The notes under the pieces were generated by a model. That model saw only the letters and a list, made by a program, of their open reading frames with translations, was not told where the DNA came from and made no database searches. This document shows, one piece after another, positions 1 to 8,508 of a stretch of DNA of 64,000 bases. Position 1 is the first letter of the stretch, and each line of letters begins with the position of its first letter. A program made the position numbers and the translations under genes. The stretch comes from Pseudomonas fragi (GTDB lineage: Bacteria > Pseudomonadota > Gammaproteobacteria > Pseudomonadales > Pseudomonadaceae). The stretch covers positions 186,001 through 250,000 of the forward strand of contig NZ_CP104861.1 in the NCBI RefSeq assembly GCF_025426255.1, read 5' to 3'.

Positions 1-236
1 TCTTTGGCTCGCTGATCCATTGCAGCAGGCGCAAAACGCTGGTTGCTGTTGTTGACCAGGGCCTGATACACGGCAGGCGGCAAATTGCTGCTATAGCGTT
101 GTTGGGCGGCGCTGAGGGCGTCATTGAAATGCGCGCGTTGTTGCGGCCAGCCAGCGACCGTAAACAGATCATCAAGGTTGTCTGCCAATGCGGGTAACGT
201 ACAAAACATCATCAACAGTAAAAACAAACGGCGCAT
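1..236 (-). CDS. DUF2059 family exported protein (C-terminal part cut by the window edge)
   Basis: Only the first 78 codons are present. The protein begins with a clear Sec signal peptide (MRRLFLLLMMFCTLPALADN, likely cut after ALA), so the product is probably periplasmic. The mature part looks like the DUF2059 family of proteobacterial exported proteins, whose function is unknown. The ATG is preceded by GGAG on the minus strand at good spacing. Family assignment rests on remembered similarity of the N-terminus; the conserved C-terminal domain lies outside the window. Confidence 0.7.
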   Translation of the reverse strand, partial: MRRLFLLLMMFCTLPALADNLDDLFTVAGWPQQRAHFNDALSAAQQRYSSNLPPAVYQALVNNSNQRFAPAAMDQRAK

Positions 237-388
237 GAGGGACTCCTGTCTGCAGGGCGCTATTGTCCGGGTGTGGCGTAGGACTTGTCGAGAATTCGTA
301 TCTCTCTAATCGGCTTAAAATGCGCAGGTCAATTATTTCGACGTTGCCAGCCAGACGGAGCTGTCAGATTCTGAGGCGGCTCGATACT

Positions 389-1024
389 ATGCGCGCCATG
401 CAAATACCCTCTGATCACCCGCTGTTGCTACGCATCGTCGACGACCTGTACGCGCAGGGATGGTCACAGCAAAATATTTTTCTGCCCGAGGCTTTGACCC
501 TCGAACTGGCGGCTGAGTGCCATAAACGTTCTGCTGAGGGTGAATTGACCCCTGCAGCGGTTGGGCGCGGTCTGACGCAGGAGGTCCGCGAGGGTATCCG
601 CGGGGACCATATCCAATGGCTGGAGCCGGGAGAAGCTCTGGCCTGCGACAGTTATCTGGAGCTAATGGAAAGCCTGCGAATCGCCATGAATCGCAGGCTT
701 TTTTTGGGCCTGGAGGACTTTGAAAGTCACTTTGCACTGTACCCGCCCGGGGCTTTTTACCTGCGGCACCTGGACCGTTTTCGCGACGATGACCGGCGCA
801 TGGTGTCGGCCGTGGTGTACCTCAATCAGGGCTGGTTGCCCGAGCACGGCGGACATTTGCGCATGTACCTGGACGGAAATGTCGACTATGACGTGCTGCC
901 GATCGGTGGTTGTCTGGTGGTGTTTCTTTCGGGTGAAATCCCTCACGAAGTGATGCCCGCCACCCGTGACCGTCTGTCGCTGACCGGCTGGTTTCGCCGT
1001 CGCGCTACCGAGATTTTTGTATGA
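389..1024 (+). CDS. 2-oxoglutarate/Fe(II) oxygenase, probable EF-Tu prolyl hydroxylase (PPHD-like)
   Basis: This is a 211-residue double-stranded beta-helix oxygenase. The iron-binding triad is visible as H127-x-D129 (in YLRHLDRF) and H186 (in IPHEVMP), and R195 is placed to bind 2-oxoglutarate. Overall it resembles the Pseudomonas prolyl hydroxylase that modifies EF-Tu, which is the ancestor-like relative of animal HIF hydroxylases; that substrate is inferred from similarity. The ATG at 389 is chosen over an upstream in-frame start because GAGGCGG lies about 9 bases before it; a second ATG three codons later is also possible. The stop overlaps the start of the DUF523 gene (ATGA), implying co-translation. 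Confidence 0.8.
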   Translation: MRAMQIPSDHPLLLRIVDDLYAQGWSQQNIFLPEALTLELAAECHKRSAEGELTPAAVGRGLTQEVREGIRGDHIQWLEPGEALACDSYLELMESLRIAMNRRLFLGLEDFESHFALYPPGAFYLRHLDRFRDDDRRMVSAVVYLNQGWLPEHGGHLRMYLDGNVDYDVLPIGGCLVVFLSGEIPHEVMPATRDRLSLTGWFRRRATEIFV

Positions 1025-1524
1025 CCCACAAACTGTTGATCAGCCGCTGCCTGCTGGGCCATCGTGTGCGCTACGACGGCGGCGCCAGCGGTCCGTACGC
1101 GCAGTTGGCGCAATGGCAGGCCGAAGGCCGAGTGATAGCCTTGTGCCCGGAGGTTGCGGGCGGCTTGCCCACGCCCCGTGCAGCGGCGGAGATACCCGGC
1201 GGCCAAGGCGTTGAAGTGCTCGGCGGTATGGCGTCAGTGATCACCGCAACCGGTGAGGACGTGACCGAGGCGTTTGTGTCAGGAGCCCATCAGGCGCTGG
1301 AGCTGGTGCAGCAGCACGGTATCCGGATTGCTATTCTCAAAGCCAACAGCCCGTCTTGTGGTAATCGGCTGACCTATGACGGCAGCTTTAGCGGCGTCAA
1401 GGTCGAGGGCCAGGGCGTGACTGCGGCGTTGCTGACCCGTGCCGGCGTTCAGGTGTTCAGTGAGCTGGAGTTGGAAGAGGCGGCCAAAGCGCTGGCAGCG
1501 CTGAGTTGCGCAACGAACCCTTAA
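1021..1524 (+). CDS. DUF523 domain protein (YbbK-like)
   Basis: The 167-residue protein has the conserved cysteine motifs of DUF523: an N-terminal ISRCLLG, then LCPEV-x-GGLPTPR near residue 42, and KANSPSCG near residue 115. These cysteines suggest a metal or Fe-S site, but no function is established. In some bacteria DUF523 is fused to DUF1722. The gene overlaps the preceding oxygenase by four bases and is surely in the same transcript. Confidence 0.85.
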   Translation: MTHKLLISRCLLGHRVRYDGGASGPYAQLAQWQAEGRVIALCPEVAGGLPTPRAAAEIPGGQGVEVLGGMASVITATGEDVTEAFVSGAHQALELVQQHGIRIAILKANSPSCGNRLTYDGSFSGVKVEGQGVTAALLTRAGVQVFSELELEEAAKALAALSCATNP

Positions 1525-1547
1525 CTTTGAAGGTCCTTCGGCCCTTT

Positions 1548-1570
1548 TCGCAGCCTTCGGCAGCGGCTAC
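1548..1570 (+). repeat. Half-copy of the 'GCAGCGGCTAC' REP-like repeat
   Basis: The sequence TCGCAGCCTTCGGCAGCGGC followed by TAC matches the right arm of the complete inverted repeats at 28439-28516 and 47719-47819. No left arm is present here. Confidence 0.6.
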
Positions 1571-1641
1571 AACGGCTGTGTATTTTCACCCGGAAATGAG
1601 TTCAGGTAACATTCGTCTCCACTTTGCCCAGGGATACAACG

Positions 1642-2355
1642 ATGACTGACAAGCCCAAACCACAGCCTTCGGTAGTTGCTGAAAGTGCCGACTCGGCACT
1701 GCACCATATCGTTGATGGTTTTTTGCACTTTCATCACGAAATCTTCCCTGAACAAGAAGCCTTTTTCAAAAAACTCGCCACGGCGCAAAACCCGCGTGCG
1801 ATGTTTATCGCCTGTGCCGATTCGCGCATCGTGCCGGAGTTGATCACCCAGAGTGCACCGGGTGATTTGTTCGTGACGCGTAACGTCGGCAATGTTGTAC
1901 CGCCTTACGGTCAGATGAACGGTGGCGTTTCGACGGCGATCGAGTACGCGGTGCTGGCACTTGGCGTGCAACACATCATCATTTGCGGGCATTCCGATTG
2001 TGGCGCGATGCGTGCGGTGCTTAACCCCGCCAGCCTGAAAAAAATGCCGACGGTCAAAGCCTGGCTGCACCATGTAGAAGTGGCCAAGACCATGGTGCAG
2101 GACAACTGCAATTGCGCCAATGAAGCCGAAAGCATGCACGTGCTGACCGAAGAGAACGTGATTGCCCAATTGCAGCACTTGCGCACCCACCCGTCGGTGG
2201 CGTCACGCATGGCCAACGGGCATCTGTTTATTCATGGCTGGGTGTACGACATCGAAACCAGCGAGATCAAGGCTTACGACGCCGACAAGGGGGCTTTCCT
2301 GCCGCTGGACGGCACCAGCCCGATCCCGAGCGCGACGCCTAAGGCGCGGTTTTAA
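1642..2355 (+). CDS. Beta-class carbonic anhydrase
   Basis: This 237-residue enzyme interconverts CO2 and bicarbonate with a zinc ion. The zinc ligands of the beta class are visible: C58 and D60 in the CADSR motif, then H117 and C120 in GHSDCGA. The VGNVVPPYG stretch is also typical. The ATG at 1642 is chosen over an upstream TTG at 1624 because AGGGA lies just before it. In PAO1 the equivalent gene (PA0102) precedes a SulP transporter and PA0104; here the SulP gene is absent and the next gene is the PA0104-like one on the other strand. Confidence 0.95.
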   Translation: MTDKPKPQPSVVAESADSALHHIVDGFLHFHHEIFPEQEAFFKKLATAQNPRAMFIACADSRIVPELITQSAPGDLFVTRNVGNVVPPYGQMNGGVSTAIEYAVLALGVQHIIICGHSDCGAMRAVLNPASLKKMPTVKAWLHHVEVAKTMVQDNCNCANEAESMHVLTEENVIAQLQHLRTHPSVASRMANGHLFIHGWVYDIETSEIKAYDADKGAFLPLDGTSPIPSATPKARF

Positions 2356-2365
2356 ACAGCATGAA

Positions 2366-2420
2366 CTGTGGGAGCGAGCCTGCTCGCGAATGGCCTTCGC
2401 GAGCAGGCTCGCTCCCACAG
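2366..2420. repeat. REPIN (perfect 25-bp inverted repeat)
   Basis: Arms 2366-2390 and 2396-2420 are perfect reverse complements (CTGTGGGAGCGAGCCTGCTC then GCGAA) around a 5-base loop. It sits between two convergent genes, the usual place for Pseudomonas REP doublets, which are mobilised by RAYT transposases encoded elsewhere. It may also act as a bidirectional transcription or decay barrier. Confidence 0.9.
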
Positions 2421-2443
2421 CTGAAGTCTTCCTGCAACCACTG

Positions 2444-3079
2444 TTACAGCGCCAGGCCCACGCCCAATTGCTTGGACAGGCACGGCCAGCGCTTCCAGGC
2501 AGCGCCCGTCTGCGGGCTGGTCAGGCGCTCGCGATAGGCTTCGACCGACTCCAGGGCAAAGCTTTCGTCGTTGAGCATCTGGTCAACAGCGTGATGCACG
2601 GCCGCATCGAGTTGGTTGGCAAACGCTTCGCCGATCAACTGGTGGGCAATCAGGTTGGCCACGGTCATGTCCAGCGGGATCAGCGGCTGCTGGAAGTGTT
2701 TGATGTAGAGATCGTTAACCTCTTCAACCAGCCTGTGCGCCAGGTAAGCCTCGTCCAGCAACCCTTCCAGCCCTTCGTGGCCTGCGAGCAGCGGCAGTGG
2801 CTGAGCAAAGAACTGCTCGGCGATTTTCAGTATCGGCTTGATTTGCGACTCGATTCCGGCTTCGAGGGCGACCTCATGGGCTGCATCGAGCAAATCGGGC
2901 ACCTGGTCGATATAGGCGCTGACGAAACGTGTCATCACTACATTACGGTCGACTTCAGGTAACTGAATGGCGGTGTGAAGGTGTGGCAGTTGAGCAGCCA
3001 GGTGCTTGGCGAGCAGGCCCGTTTCGGCCTCATGTTCTTGGGCACGCGAGATCTGCACGCGGATGGCGGCGGTGTTCAT
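2444..3079 (-). CDS. Conserved hypothetical protein (PA0104-like)
   Basis: The product has 211 residues and is soluble and mostly helical in appearance, rich in Glu, Ala and Leu, with no signal peptide or membrane segment. I recognise it only by position and general look as the gene that lies between the carbonic anhydrase/SulP pair and the cytochrome oxidase operon in other Pseudomonas. The start at 3079 follows GGAGTTCC on the minus strand; a longer open frame upstream lacks support. It is divergent from coxB. Function unknown. Confidence 0.75.
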   Translation of the reverse strand: MNTAAIRVQISRAQEHEAETGLLAKHLAAQLPHLHTAIQLPEVDRNVVMTRFVSAYIDQVPDLLDAAHEVALEAGIESQIKPILKIAEQFFAQPLPLLAGHEGLEGLLDEAYLAHRLVEEVNDLYIKHFQQPLIPLDMTVANLIAHQLIGEAFANQLDAAVHHAVDQMLNDESFALESVEAYRERLTSPQTGAAWKRWPCLSKQLGVGLAL

Positions 3080-3425
3080 TGGAACTCCAGGGGAGGGGGG
3101 TGCTAAGGAAAGTACTTTAAAAGTAGCCCTCCTCAAGTCAAGGAGAGGTTTTTTTCAGGGTGAGTATTGTTATTCATTTTGTGACCGGGCAGTGAGTGCC
3201 ATTTGTCGATGGGCCTTATTTCATTGTTTTCACCCCTCGCATTGCGGGGTTGGGCTCGGTGTCTATACTCGTTTTTGTAACCGTTTTTTGATGACGCCCG
3301 ACTGCTTGAGCAGACGAGGCTCGGCGGTAAGAGTTCGCAGGTTTTAAAACCGCCCCCTTGTAGCGCTGCCCGTTACACAGATGCAGACCGGCGCAATAAC
3401 AAGAAAAATAAAGGGGAACACCGCG
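3080..3425. other. Divergent intergenic region upstream of the cytochrome oxidase operon
   Basis: No gene is seen. The region holds the candidate coxB promoter near 3263 and a GC-rich imperfect hairpin at about 3230-3250 (ACCCC...GGGGT). The coxB leader would be about 150 bases long. Confidence 0.6.
3263..3269 (+). promoter_or_regulatory. Candidate RpoS-type extended -10 (CTATACT) for the cox operon
   Basis: CTATACT matches the sigma-S extended -10 consensus exactly, with no good -35 hexamer. The aa3-type oxidase genes of P. aeruginosa are known to be RpoS-dependent, which fits. Start of transcription would be near 3276. Confidence 0.4.
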
Positions 3426-4550
3426 ATGCGACATCCACACCTATGGATGGGCCTGCTGTTGTGGTCAGTGTTCAGCCAGGCACAAGCGGCCTGGACCGTG
3501 AACATGACGCCGGGTGCGACTGAAGTCAGCCATGCGGTATTCGATCTGCACATGACCATCTTCTGGATCTGTGTGGTAATCGGCATCATCGTCTTCGGTG
3601 CCATGTTCTGGTCGATGATCGTTCATCGGCGCTCAACCGGTCAGCAAGCGGCCAAGTTCCACGAGAGCACCACGGTCGAAATTCTCTGGACCGTTATCCC
3701 CCTGATTATCCTGATCGCGATGGCCGTGCCTGCGACCAGAACCCTGATCAATATCTACGACAGCAGTGAATCGGATGTGGATATCCAGGTCACCGGCTAT
3801 CAGTGGAAATGGCATTACAAATACCTGGGCCAGGACGTCGAGTTCTTCAGCAACCTGGCCACTCCCGCCGAGCAAATTCATAACCTGGCCCCCAAGGGCG
3901 AGCATTACCTGCTTGAAGTCGATGAGCCACTGGTATTGCCGATTGGCGCCAAAGTGCGGTTTTTGGTGACCTCGGCCGATGTTATCCACTCCTGGTGGGT
4001 GCCGGCCTTTGCAGTAAAGCGTGACGCCATTCCGGGCTTTATCAACGAGGCCTGGACCCGCGTCGAGAAGCCCGGCATTTATCGTGGCCAGTGCGCTGAG
4101 CTGTGCGGCAAGGACCACGGGTTTATGCCGATTGTGGTCGATGTCAAAACCCGCGCCGATTACGACGCCTGGCTGACCGAGCGCAAGGCCCAGGCCGCGC
4201 AGCTCAAGGAGTTGACCAGCAAGGACTGGACCCTCGACGAACTGGTGGCCCGTGGCGACAAGGTCTACCACACAGCCTGCGTGGCCTGTCACCAGGCCGA
4301 AGGCCAGGGCCTGCCGCCGATGTTCCCGGCCCTCAAGGGGTCGCCGATTGCCACCGGCCCTGTCGCCGATCACCTGCACCGCGTGTTCTTCGGTAAACCG
4401 GGGACTGCCATGGCTGCTTTCGGCAAGCAATTGTCGGAAGTCGATATCGCCGCCGTTGTCACTTACGAGCGCAATGCCTGGGGCAATAACAAGGGCGACA
4501 TGGTGACGCCAAAAGACGTACTGGCGCTCAAACAGGCGCAAGGCAAATGA
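3426..4550 (+). CDS. coxB: Cytochrome c oxidase subunit II with fused cytochrome c domain
   Basis: This 374-residue subunit accepts electrons from cytochrome c and passes them to subunit I. It has a signal peptide (cut near QAQAA), two membrane helices (about 43-66 and 85-103), and a periplasmic cupredoxin domain with the CuA ligands H188, C223, C227, H231 and M234. A C-terminal extension carries a haem c motif, CVACH at 285-289, making this a caa3-type oxidase. The ATG at 3426 is preceded by AAGGGGAA. It is the first gene of the terminal oxidase operon that runs to about 11.66 kb. Confidence 0.96.
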   Translation: MRHPHLWMGLLLWSVFSQAQAAWTVNMTPGATEVSHAVFDLHMTIFWICVVIGIIVFGAMFWSMIVHRRSTGQQAAKFHESTTVEILWTVIPLIILIAMAVPATRTLINIYDSSESDVDIQVTGYQWKWHYKYLGQDVEFFSNLATPAEQIHNLAPKGEHYLLEVDEPLVLPIGAKVRFLVTSADVIHSWWVPAFAVKRDAIPGFINEAWTRVEKPGIYRGQCAELCGKDHGFMPIVVDVKTRADYDAWLTERKAQAAQLKELTSKDWTLDELVARGDKVYHTACVACHQAEGQGLPPMFPALKGSPIATGPVADHLHRVFFGKPGTAMAAFGKQLSEVDIAAVVTYERNAWGNNKGDMVTPKDVLALKQAQGK

Positions 4551-4632
4551 GCCGCTCAGGAATGTGCGCGCACAACGGTCGGGGGCAACGTGCCGCTGGC
4601 TTCTTGGTCCAGCTGTTTGCAGGAGTCAGGAC

Positions 4633-6222
4633 ATGAGTGCTGTTATCGATGACCACGGGCATGCAGACGGTCAGGCACATGGCCCGGCCAAAGGCCTGAT
4701 GCGCTGGGTATTGACCACCAACCACAAAGACATCGGCACCTTGTACCTGTGGTTCAGCTTCTGCATGTTCCTGCTCGGCGGTTCGTTCGCCATGGTGATT
4801 CGCGCCGAACTGTTCCAGCCCGGCTTGCAGATCGTGGCCCCGGCGTTTTTCAACCAGATGACCACCATGCACGGACTGATCATGGTCTTCGGCGCGGTGA
4901 TGCCGGCGTTTGTCGGCCTGGCCAACTGGATGATCCCGCTGATGATCGGCGCGCCGGACATGGCCTTGCCGAGGATGAACAACTTCAGTTTTTGGCTGCT
5001 ACCCGGAGCATTCTTGCTGCTGGTGTCGACCTTGTTCACCGCAGGTGGCGGACCGAACTTCGGCTGGACTTTCTACGCGCCGCTTTCTACGACATATGCA
5101 CCCGAAAGCGTGACTTACTTTATTTTTGCCATTCATTTGATGGGTATCAGTTCGATCATGGGGGCGATCAACGTGATCGCTACCATTCTCAATTTGCGTG
5201 CCCCCGGCATGACCCTGATGAAAATGCCGCTGTTTGTCTGGACCTGGCTGATCACGGCGTTTCTGCTGATCGCGGTGATGCCGGTGCTGGCCGGGGTGGT
5301 GACCATGATGTTGATGGATATTCACTTCGGCACCAGCTTTTTCAGTGCGGCGGGGGGCGGTGACCCGGTGCTGTTCCAGCATGTGTTCTGGTTCTTCGGC
5401 CACCCCGAGGTGTACATCATGATCCTGCCGGCCTTCGGTGCCGTCAGCGCGATCATTCCGACCTTCTCGCGCAAGCCATTGTTCGGTTACACCTCGATGG
5501 TCTACGCCACGGCCAGTATCGCGTTCCTGTCGTTTATCGTGTGGGCGCACCATATGTTTGTGGTCGGGATTCCCTTGGTCGGCGAGTTGTTCTTTATGTA
5601 CGCCACGCTGCTGATTGCAGTGCCGACCGGGGTCAAGGTGTTCAACTGGGCCAGCACCATGTGGCAAGGCTCGCTGACCTTTGAAACGCCGATGCTGTTC
5701 GCCGTGGCCTTTGTGATTCTGTTCACCATTGGCGGGTTCTCCGGGTTGATGCTGGCCATTGCCCCGGCGGACTTCCAGTACCACGACACCTATTTTGTGG
5801 TGGCGCATTTCCACTATGTACTGGTGCCGGGGGCGATTTTCGGGATCTTCGCGTCTACCTACTACTGGCTGCCGAAATGGACCGGCCACATGTACGACGA
5901 AACCTTGGGCAAGCTGCATTTCTGGTTGTCGTTTGTGGGCATGAACCTGACTTTTTTCCCGATGCACTTTGTGGGTCTTGCGGGCATGCCGCGGCGGATT
6001 CCGGACTACAACCTGCAATTTGCCGACTTCAACATGGTGTCGTCGATTGGTGGATTCATGTTTGGCGCTACGCAGTTTTTGTTCCTGTTTATCGTCATCA
6101 AATGCATTCGCGGCGGTCCGAAAGCACCGGCAAAACCGTGGGACGGTGCCGAAGGTCTGGAATGGAGCGTGCCCTCGCCCGCGCCGTATCACACCTTCAC
6201 CACACCGCCGGAAATCAAGTGA
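4633..6222 (+). CDS. ctaD: Cytochrome c oxidase subunit I
   Basis: The 529-residue protein is the haem-copper catalytic subunit that reduces O2 to water and pumps protons. It begins with a His-rich soluble stretch and then has twelve hydrophobic helices. Landmarks are HGLIMVF (haem a ligand region), WFFGHPEVYI (CuB His and cross-linked Tyr), HHMFVVG, and YFVVAHFHYV (haem ligands). The ATG at 4633 has AGGAGTCAGG before it, so the extra 23 codons upstream are not used. It follows coxB by 82 bases. Confidence 0.97.
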   Translation: MSAVIDDHGHADGQAHGPAKGLMRWVLTTNHKDIGTLYLWFSFCMFLLGGSFAMVIRAELFQPGLQIVAPAFFNQMTTMHGLIMVFGAVMPAFVGLANWMIPLMIGAPDMALPRMNNFSFWLLPGAFLLLVSTLFTAGGGPNFGWTFYAPLSTTYAPESVTYFIFAIHLMGISSIMGAINVIATILNLRAPGMTLMKMPLFVWTWLITAFLLIAVMPVLAGVVTMMLMDIHFGTSFFSAAGGGDPVLFQHVFWFFGHPEVYIMILPAFGAVSAIIPTFSRKPLFGYTSMVYATASIAFLSFIVWAHHMFVVGIPLVGELFFMYATLLIAVPTGVKVFNWASTMWQGSLTFETPMLFAVAFVILFTIGGFSGLMLAIAPADFQYHDTYFVVAHFHYVLVPGAIFGIFASTYYWLPKWTGHMYDETLGKLHFWLSFVGMNLTFFPMHFVGLAGMPRRIPDYNLQFADFNMVSSIGGFMFGATQFLFLFIVIKCIRGGPKAPAKPWDGAEGLEWSVPSPAPYHTFTTPPEIK

Positions 6223-6259
6223 ACAGCTCACACAAAGCGTCTGTGCCCGCTTCGCGGTC

Positions 6260-6286
6260 GATCGCAGCCTGCGGCAGCGGCTACAG
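6260..6286 (+). repeat. Half-copy of the 'GCAGCGGCTAC' REP-like repeat inside the cox operon
   Basis: GATCGCAGCCTGCGGCAGCG followed by GCTACAG lies in the short gap between ctaD and ctaG. It matches the right arm of the complete repeat at 47719-47819. Confidence 0.6.
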
Positions 6287-6301
6287 GTATGGAGGGCGCT
6301 T

Positions 6302-6874
6302 ATGAGCAGCTCAACACCCATCAAACGCCTGGTCCTGCGCCTGTTGCTGATGGTGGTGGTGATGTTTGCCTTTGGCTTTGCCCTGGTGCCGATTTACGAC
6401 GTGATGTGCAGAGCCTTTGGCATCAACGGCAAGACCGCCGGGCAGTACGAAGGAGAACAGGTGGTCGACCCGAGTCGTCAGGTTCGGGTGCAGTTCTTGT
6501 CCACCAATGCCATAGACATGGTTTGGGAGTTTTACCCCAAGGGCGATCAATTGGTGGTCAATCCAGGCTCGGTCAACGAGATGATCTTTGTGGCCTACAA
6601 CCCCACCGATCACCCGATGTCGGCGCAAGCGGTGCCGAGCATTTCACCCGCTGAGGCGGCGCAGTATTTCCACAAGACCGAATGCTTTTGCTTTACCCAA
6701 CAGGTGCTGCAACCGGGTGAGCGGATCGAAATGCCGATGCGCTTTATCGTCGACCGGGCCATGCCCAAGGATGTGAAACACCTGACCCTGGCTTACACGT
6801 TGTTTGATATCACTGCTCGCCATCCTCCCGTTGCCGCTATTACCGGCAAGGACGCTGACCAGCCTTCCCGATAA
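6302..6874 (+). CDS. ctaG: Cytochrome c oxidase assembly protein CtaG/Cox11
   Basis: This protein delivers copper to the CuB centre of subunit I. It has 190 residues, a single N-terminal membrane anchor (about 10-32) and a periplasmic beta domain. The copper-binding CFCF motif is present (KTECFCFTQQ). Translation starts at the ATG at 6302 preceded by GGAGGGCG; the much longer open frame upstream overlaps ctaD and is not credible. Confidence 0.95.
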   Translation: MSSSTPIKRLVLRLLLMVVVMFAFGFALVPIYDVMCRAFGINGKTAGQYEGEQVVDPSRQVRVQFLSTNAIDMVWEFYPKGDQLVVNPGSVNEMIFVAYNPTDHPMSAQAVPSISPAEAAQYFHKTECFCFTQQVLQPGERIEMPMRFIVDRAMPKDVKHLTLAYTLFDITARHPPVAAITGKDADQPSR

Positions 6875-6886
6875 GGAGAAAGCCCC

Positions 6887-7774
6887 ATGGCAACTCATGA
6901 TCAGTACTACGTCCCGGCGCAAAGCAAGTGGCCGATCATTGCCTCGGTGGGCCTGCTGGTCACGGTGTATGGCCTGGGGACATGGTTCAACGATCTGAAG
7001 GCCGCGCGGCCTGAATCCCATGGTCCGCTGATCTTTTTTATCGGCGCCCTGATCGTGGCGTACATGATGTTTGGCTGGTTTGGCGCGGTGATCAAGGAGA
7101 GCCGTGCCGGGCTCTACAGCACGCAACTGGATCGCTCGTTTCGCTGGGGCATGACCTGGTTTATTTTTTCCGAGGTGATGTTCTTTCTCGCGTTTTTTGG
7201 TGCGCTGTTTTATGTCCGCCACTTTGCTGGCCCGTGGCTGGGCGGCGAAGGCAGCAAGGCGGTGGCGCACATGCTGTGGCCCGACTTTCAGTTTGCCTGG
7301 CCCTTGCTGCACACCCCCGACCCCGCCCTGTATCCACCGCCCAAGGGCACCATCAGCCCGTGGGGTTTGCCGTTGCTCAATACGGTGTTACTGGTCAGTT
7401 CCAGCGTCACCCTTACCATCGCCCACCACGCACTGAACAAAGGCCATCGCGGGGCCCTGAAGTTCTGGTTGGGGCTGACGGTGTTGCTGGGTGCAGGCTT
7501 TTTAGGGTTTCAGGCCGAGGAATATATCCATGCGTACACGGAGCTGGGGCTGACTCTGGGCTCCGGGATCTACGGCGCTACGTTCTTTATGCTCACCGGT
7601 TTTCACGGTGCCCACGTGACCATTGGCGCGCTGATTTTGCTGATCATGCTGATTCGTATCGTGCGCGGGCATTTTACGGCTGAGCACCAGTTCGGGTTTC
7701 AGGCCGCGACCTGGTATTGGCACTTTGTAGACGTGGTGTGGCTCGGCCTGTTTTTGTTTGTTTACGTGCTATGA
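6887..7774 (+). CDS. ctaE: Cytochrome c oxidase subunit III
   Basis: The 295-residue integral membrane protein has seven hydrophobic helices and typical subunit III features, including FQAEEY near residue 205 and the GFHGAHV motif near 245, with HFVDVVWL near the C-terminus. AAGGAG stands before the ATG. Its stop codon overlaps the surf1 ATG, so the DUF2909-type small gene found here in PAO1 (PA0109) is missing. Confidence 0.96.
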   Translation: MATHDQYYVPAQSKWPIIASVGLLVTVYGLGTWFNDLKAARPESHGPLIFFIGALIVAYMMFGWFGAVIKESRAGLYSTQLDRSFRWGMTWFIFSEVMFFLAFFGALFYVRHFAGPWLGGEGSKAVAHMLWPDFQFAWPLLHTPDPALYPPPKGTISPWGLPLLNTVLLVSSSVTLTIAHHALNKGHRGALKFWLGLTVLLGAGFLGFQAEEYIHAYTELGLTLGSGIYGATFFMLTGFHGAHVTIGALILLIMLIRIVRGHFTAEHQFGFQAATWYWHFVDVVWLGLFLFVYVL

Positions 7775-8508
7775 CGCGCTTTCGCCCCGGCATGGCGCCT
7801 ACCCTGGTGGTGTTGGCGTTGCTGCCGATATTAGTGTTTTTGGGTTTCTGGCAGCTTGGCCGCGGCGAGCAAAAACGTGTACTGCTCCAGAGCTACGCCG
7901 AACGGCAGGTGGCCGCGCCGGTGACAGTTGGCCAACTCCTCAACCTTGACGAACCGGCCTTTCGCCGGGTGCAACTGCGCGGGCATTTCGATGGGCAGCA
8001 CAGCCTGCTGCTGGATAACCGGGTACGTGACGGCCAGGTCGGCGTCGAATTGCTGCAGCCGTTTCAGGATCAGGCCAGCGGCCAGTGGCTGTTGCTCAAT
8101 CGCGGCTGGCTGCCGTGGCCGAGCCGTCGCACGCCGCCGCAGTTCAGCACCCCCGAACAGATTCTGGATGTTCAGGCCTGGGTCTACGAGTCGCCGGGCG
8201 CGCCCTTTCAACTGAGCGCTGATCCATTGGATGCGCCTTGGCCACGGCTGGTGACGGCAGTCATGCCTGCAAAGTTGTGGGTCGAGCTGGGCCGCGAAGG
8301 CTTTGCCGATGAGGTACGTATCGCTCCCGGTCCCGCTGCCTATCAGGCCGACTGGCCGCTGATTTCCACGGGCATGGGCCCGGAAAAACACACCGCCTAT
8401 GCCGTGCAATGGTTCGCCATGGCGCTGGCGTTGCTCGGTCTTTATCTGTACCTCGGTTGGCACACTGCTCAGGAGAAACGCCATGGGAACGGCCATCAAT
8501 CCGCCTGA
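7771..8508 (+). CDS. SURF1 family cytochrome oxidase assembly protein
   Basis: SURF1 helps place haem a in subunit I. The 245-residue protein has the classic layout: an N-terminal membrane helix (about 10-27, ending LGFWQLGRG), a periplasmic domain with LLNRGWLP, and a C-terminal membrane helix with YAVQWFAMA. It starts within the ctaE stop codon (ATGA). Confidence 0.94.
   Translation: MTRFRPGMAPTLVVLALLPILVFLGFWQLGRGEQKRVLLQSYAERQVAAPVTVGQLLNLDEPAFRRVQLRGHFDGQHSLLLDNRVRDGQVGVELLQPFQDQASGQWLLLNRGWLPWPSRRTPPQFSTPEQILDVQAWVYESPGAPFQLSADPLDAPWPRLVTAVMPAKLWVELGREGFADEVRIAPGPAAYQADWPLISTGMGPEKHTAYAVQWFAMALALLGLYLYLGWHTAQEKRHGNGHQSA

Noticed and set aside
4999..6324. A 441-codon minus-strand open frame opposite ctaD
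   Set aside because: It is the antisense of an unmistakable oxidase subunit I gene; the protein is Arg/His/Gln-rich with no recognisable domain, as expected from shadow frames in GC-rich DNA.
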